From: an uncultured Lachnoanaerobaculum sp.
GTDB lineage: Bacteria > Bacillota > Clostridia > Lachnospirales > Lachnospiraceae
Reading direction: 5' to 3'
Length of the DNA stretch: 6,968 bases
Assembly (NCBI GenBank): GCA_916720285.1
Contig: CAKAQP010000121.1
Span: 1-6,968 of the forward strand
The position numbers and the translations under genes were made by a program. Below, in pieces: positions 6,250-6,968 of this stretch (its first letter is position 1; each line of letters begins with the position of its first letter). The notes under the pieces were generated by a model. It was not told the DNA's origin. It saw only the letters and a program-made list of their open reading frames with translations, and searched no databases.

Positions 6250-6968
6250 GGCATCCTCGGTATTATCATATTCTCTTCCATTTCCTCATCTGAAAGGAAA
6301 GGCACCAAATCCTCAAGCGGAGGACTTACCATTCTTCCGTCAGGCATTTGCTTACCTGATGACTTAGGCTCAAAGTTTTGCTCAGTAGTTACAAAGGCCT
6401 CACAGATTACAGGCCCCTCAGCTTTAAACGTATTTTTAACAGCATCCGCAATTTCCGAATTTGTCTTTGCACTGATATAATTTATACCGTAAGCATTTGC
6501 TATTTTTTCCATATTGGGGAATGAGAGGTCTCCACTGTCAGGTCCGATTCCAACCAAAGGCTTGTCACCGAAAAACTTATTTTGAGTCTGTCTGATACTG
6601 TGATATCCTTCATTATTTATTAGGAATATTTTTATATCCGCCTTATGATGCACTATTGTCTGCAACTCCTGCAAATTCATCTGTATGCTTCCGTCACCTG
6701 TAATAAGTATCAGCCCTTTATCATATCTCTTCCCGTCAAGATTTGCCATATATGCCCCTATTGCGGCCGGCAAGTCATATCCCATAGATGCCACTGCAGA
6801 GTTTGATATAAATCTCTGGCCTTTTTTTATAATGTATGAATGTCCGCCAACCACACAGGCTGAGCCGTTTCCTACCACTGTAATCTGATTTTCTTTTGCC
6901 CTGTCACCTATCTCTTTTATAAAGGCATATACATTTGCTTTTTTGCTGTCATCTTTTTCAAGGAATTC
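6243..6968 (-). CDS. TPP-dependent acetolactate-synthase-like enzyme, C-terminal 241 residues (partial)
   Basis: The frame is open from the right edge (first visible codon GAA at 6968) to TAA at 6243. It shows the C-terminal TPP-binding domain of the acetolactate synthase superfamily: SMGYDLPAAIGA (61-72 of the visible part) and the thiamine diphosphate/Mg2+ motif GDG (91-93), 24 residues, then NN (118-119). The tail (PDGRMVSPPLEDLVPFL, 209-225) resembles the version found in surface-polysaccharide clusters rather than the valine/isoleucine pathway enzyme, and the neighbours are sugar genes, not ilv genes. The best functional analogue is YerE of Yersinia, a TPP- and FAD-dependent enzyme that attaches a two-carbon unit from pyruvate to C-4 of CDP-3,6-dideoxy-4-ketoglucose. 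The assignment to carbon branching is inference from context; the N-terminal half is not visible. Confidence 0.87.
   Translation of the reverse strand, partial: EFLEKDDSKKANVYAFIKEIGDRAKENQITVVGNGSACVVGGHSYIIKKGQRFISNSAVASMGYDLPAAIGAYMANLDGKRYDKGLILITGDGSIQMNLQELQTIVHHKADIKIFLINNEGYHSIRQTQNKFFGDKPLVGIGPDSGDLSFPNMEKIANAYGINYISAKTNSEIADAVKNTFKAEGPVICEAFVTTEQNFEPKSSGKQMPDGRMVSPPLEDLVPFLSDEEMEENMIIPRMPE

Noticed and set aside
6028..6480. Plus-strand open frame of 150 codons spanning the SDR and TPP enzyme junction
   Set aside because: It crosses two genes with clear catalytic motifs on the minus strand and has a low-complexity Ser/Phe-rich translation.
6963..6968. GAATTC (EcoRI site) exactly at the right edge of the window
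   Set aside because: It could reflect a cloned fragment end, but a single six-base site at an edge is equally well explained by chance or by how the window was cut; the coding frame runs through it normally.
6243..6968. Housekeeping IlvB acetolactate synthase
   Set aside because: No ilvN, ilvC or leu genes are adjacent. The gene is coupled to an SDR and a sugar C-methyltransferase, and its C-terminal tail resembles the polysaccharide-cluster homologues.

Overview
The window looks like a low-GC Gram-positive anaerobe, most likely a member of the Clostridia and plausibly a Lachnospiraceae. Supporting this are the strong AGGAGG ribosome binding sites, AT-rich intergenic DNA, one TTG start, a signal-peptide-bearing cysteine-free surface protein and Firmicutes-like protein sequences. 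The genus is an inference. Every gene I can support lies on the minus strand, so the biological order runs from the right edge (6968) to the left edge (1).

Region 6968 to 2821 is one tightly packed operon. It starts off the right edge with the C-terminal part of a TPP-dependent, acetolactate-synthase-like enzyme. An extended SDR (NAD-dependent epimerase/dehydratase) follows and is translationally coupled to it. Next come a three-domain sugar C-methyltransferase that starts at TTG, an AEC-family (auxin efflux carrier type) permease, and a broken DUF1304 membrane-protein gene. A rho-independent terminator at 2821-2848 closes the unit. The first three enzymes are the types that build branched deoxysugars on a nucleotide carrier. 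The TPP enzyme may add a two-carbon branch from pyruvate, the methyltransferase adds a C-methyl group, and the SDR reduces or epimerises the keto sugar. The nucleotidyltransferase, 4,6-dehydratase and any 3-dehydratase would have to lie off the right edge, so the exact sugar cannot be named.

Region 2820 to 2447 is a 374-base gene-free stretch. It holds an 11-bp inverted repeat, two candidate -10 elements, a perfect 9+2+9 palindrome, and a possible 7-residue leader peptide with a very strong ribosome binding site. This looks like a long, regulated 5' leader for the next gene.

Region 2446 to 1 is the N-terminal 815 codons of a large secreted surface protein that runs off the left edge. It has a clear signal peptide, no cysteine in the visible part, an aspartate-rich possible Ca2+ loop, and DUF11/isopeptide-type beta domains beginning near its visible end. 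The C-terminus, where an LPXTG anchor would be expected, is not in view.

The most unusual points are the DUF1304 gene with an apparent internal deletion, the two carbon-branching enzymes in one operon, and the palindromes and possible leader peptide ahead of the adhesin.
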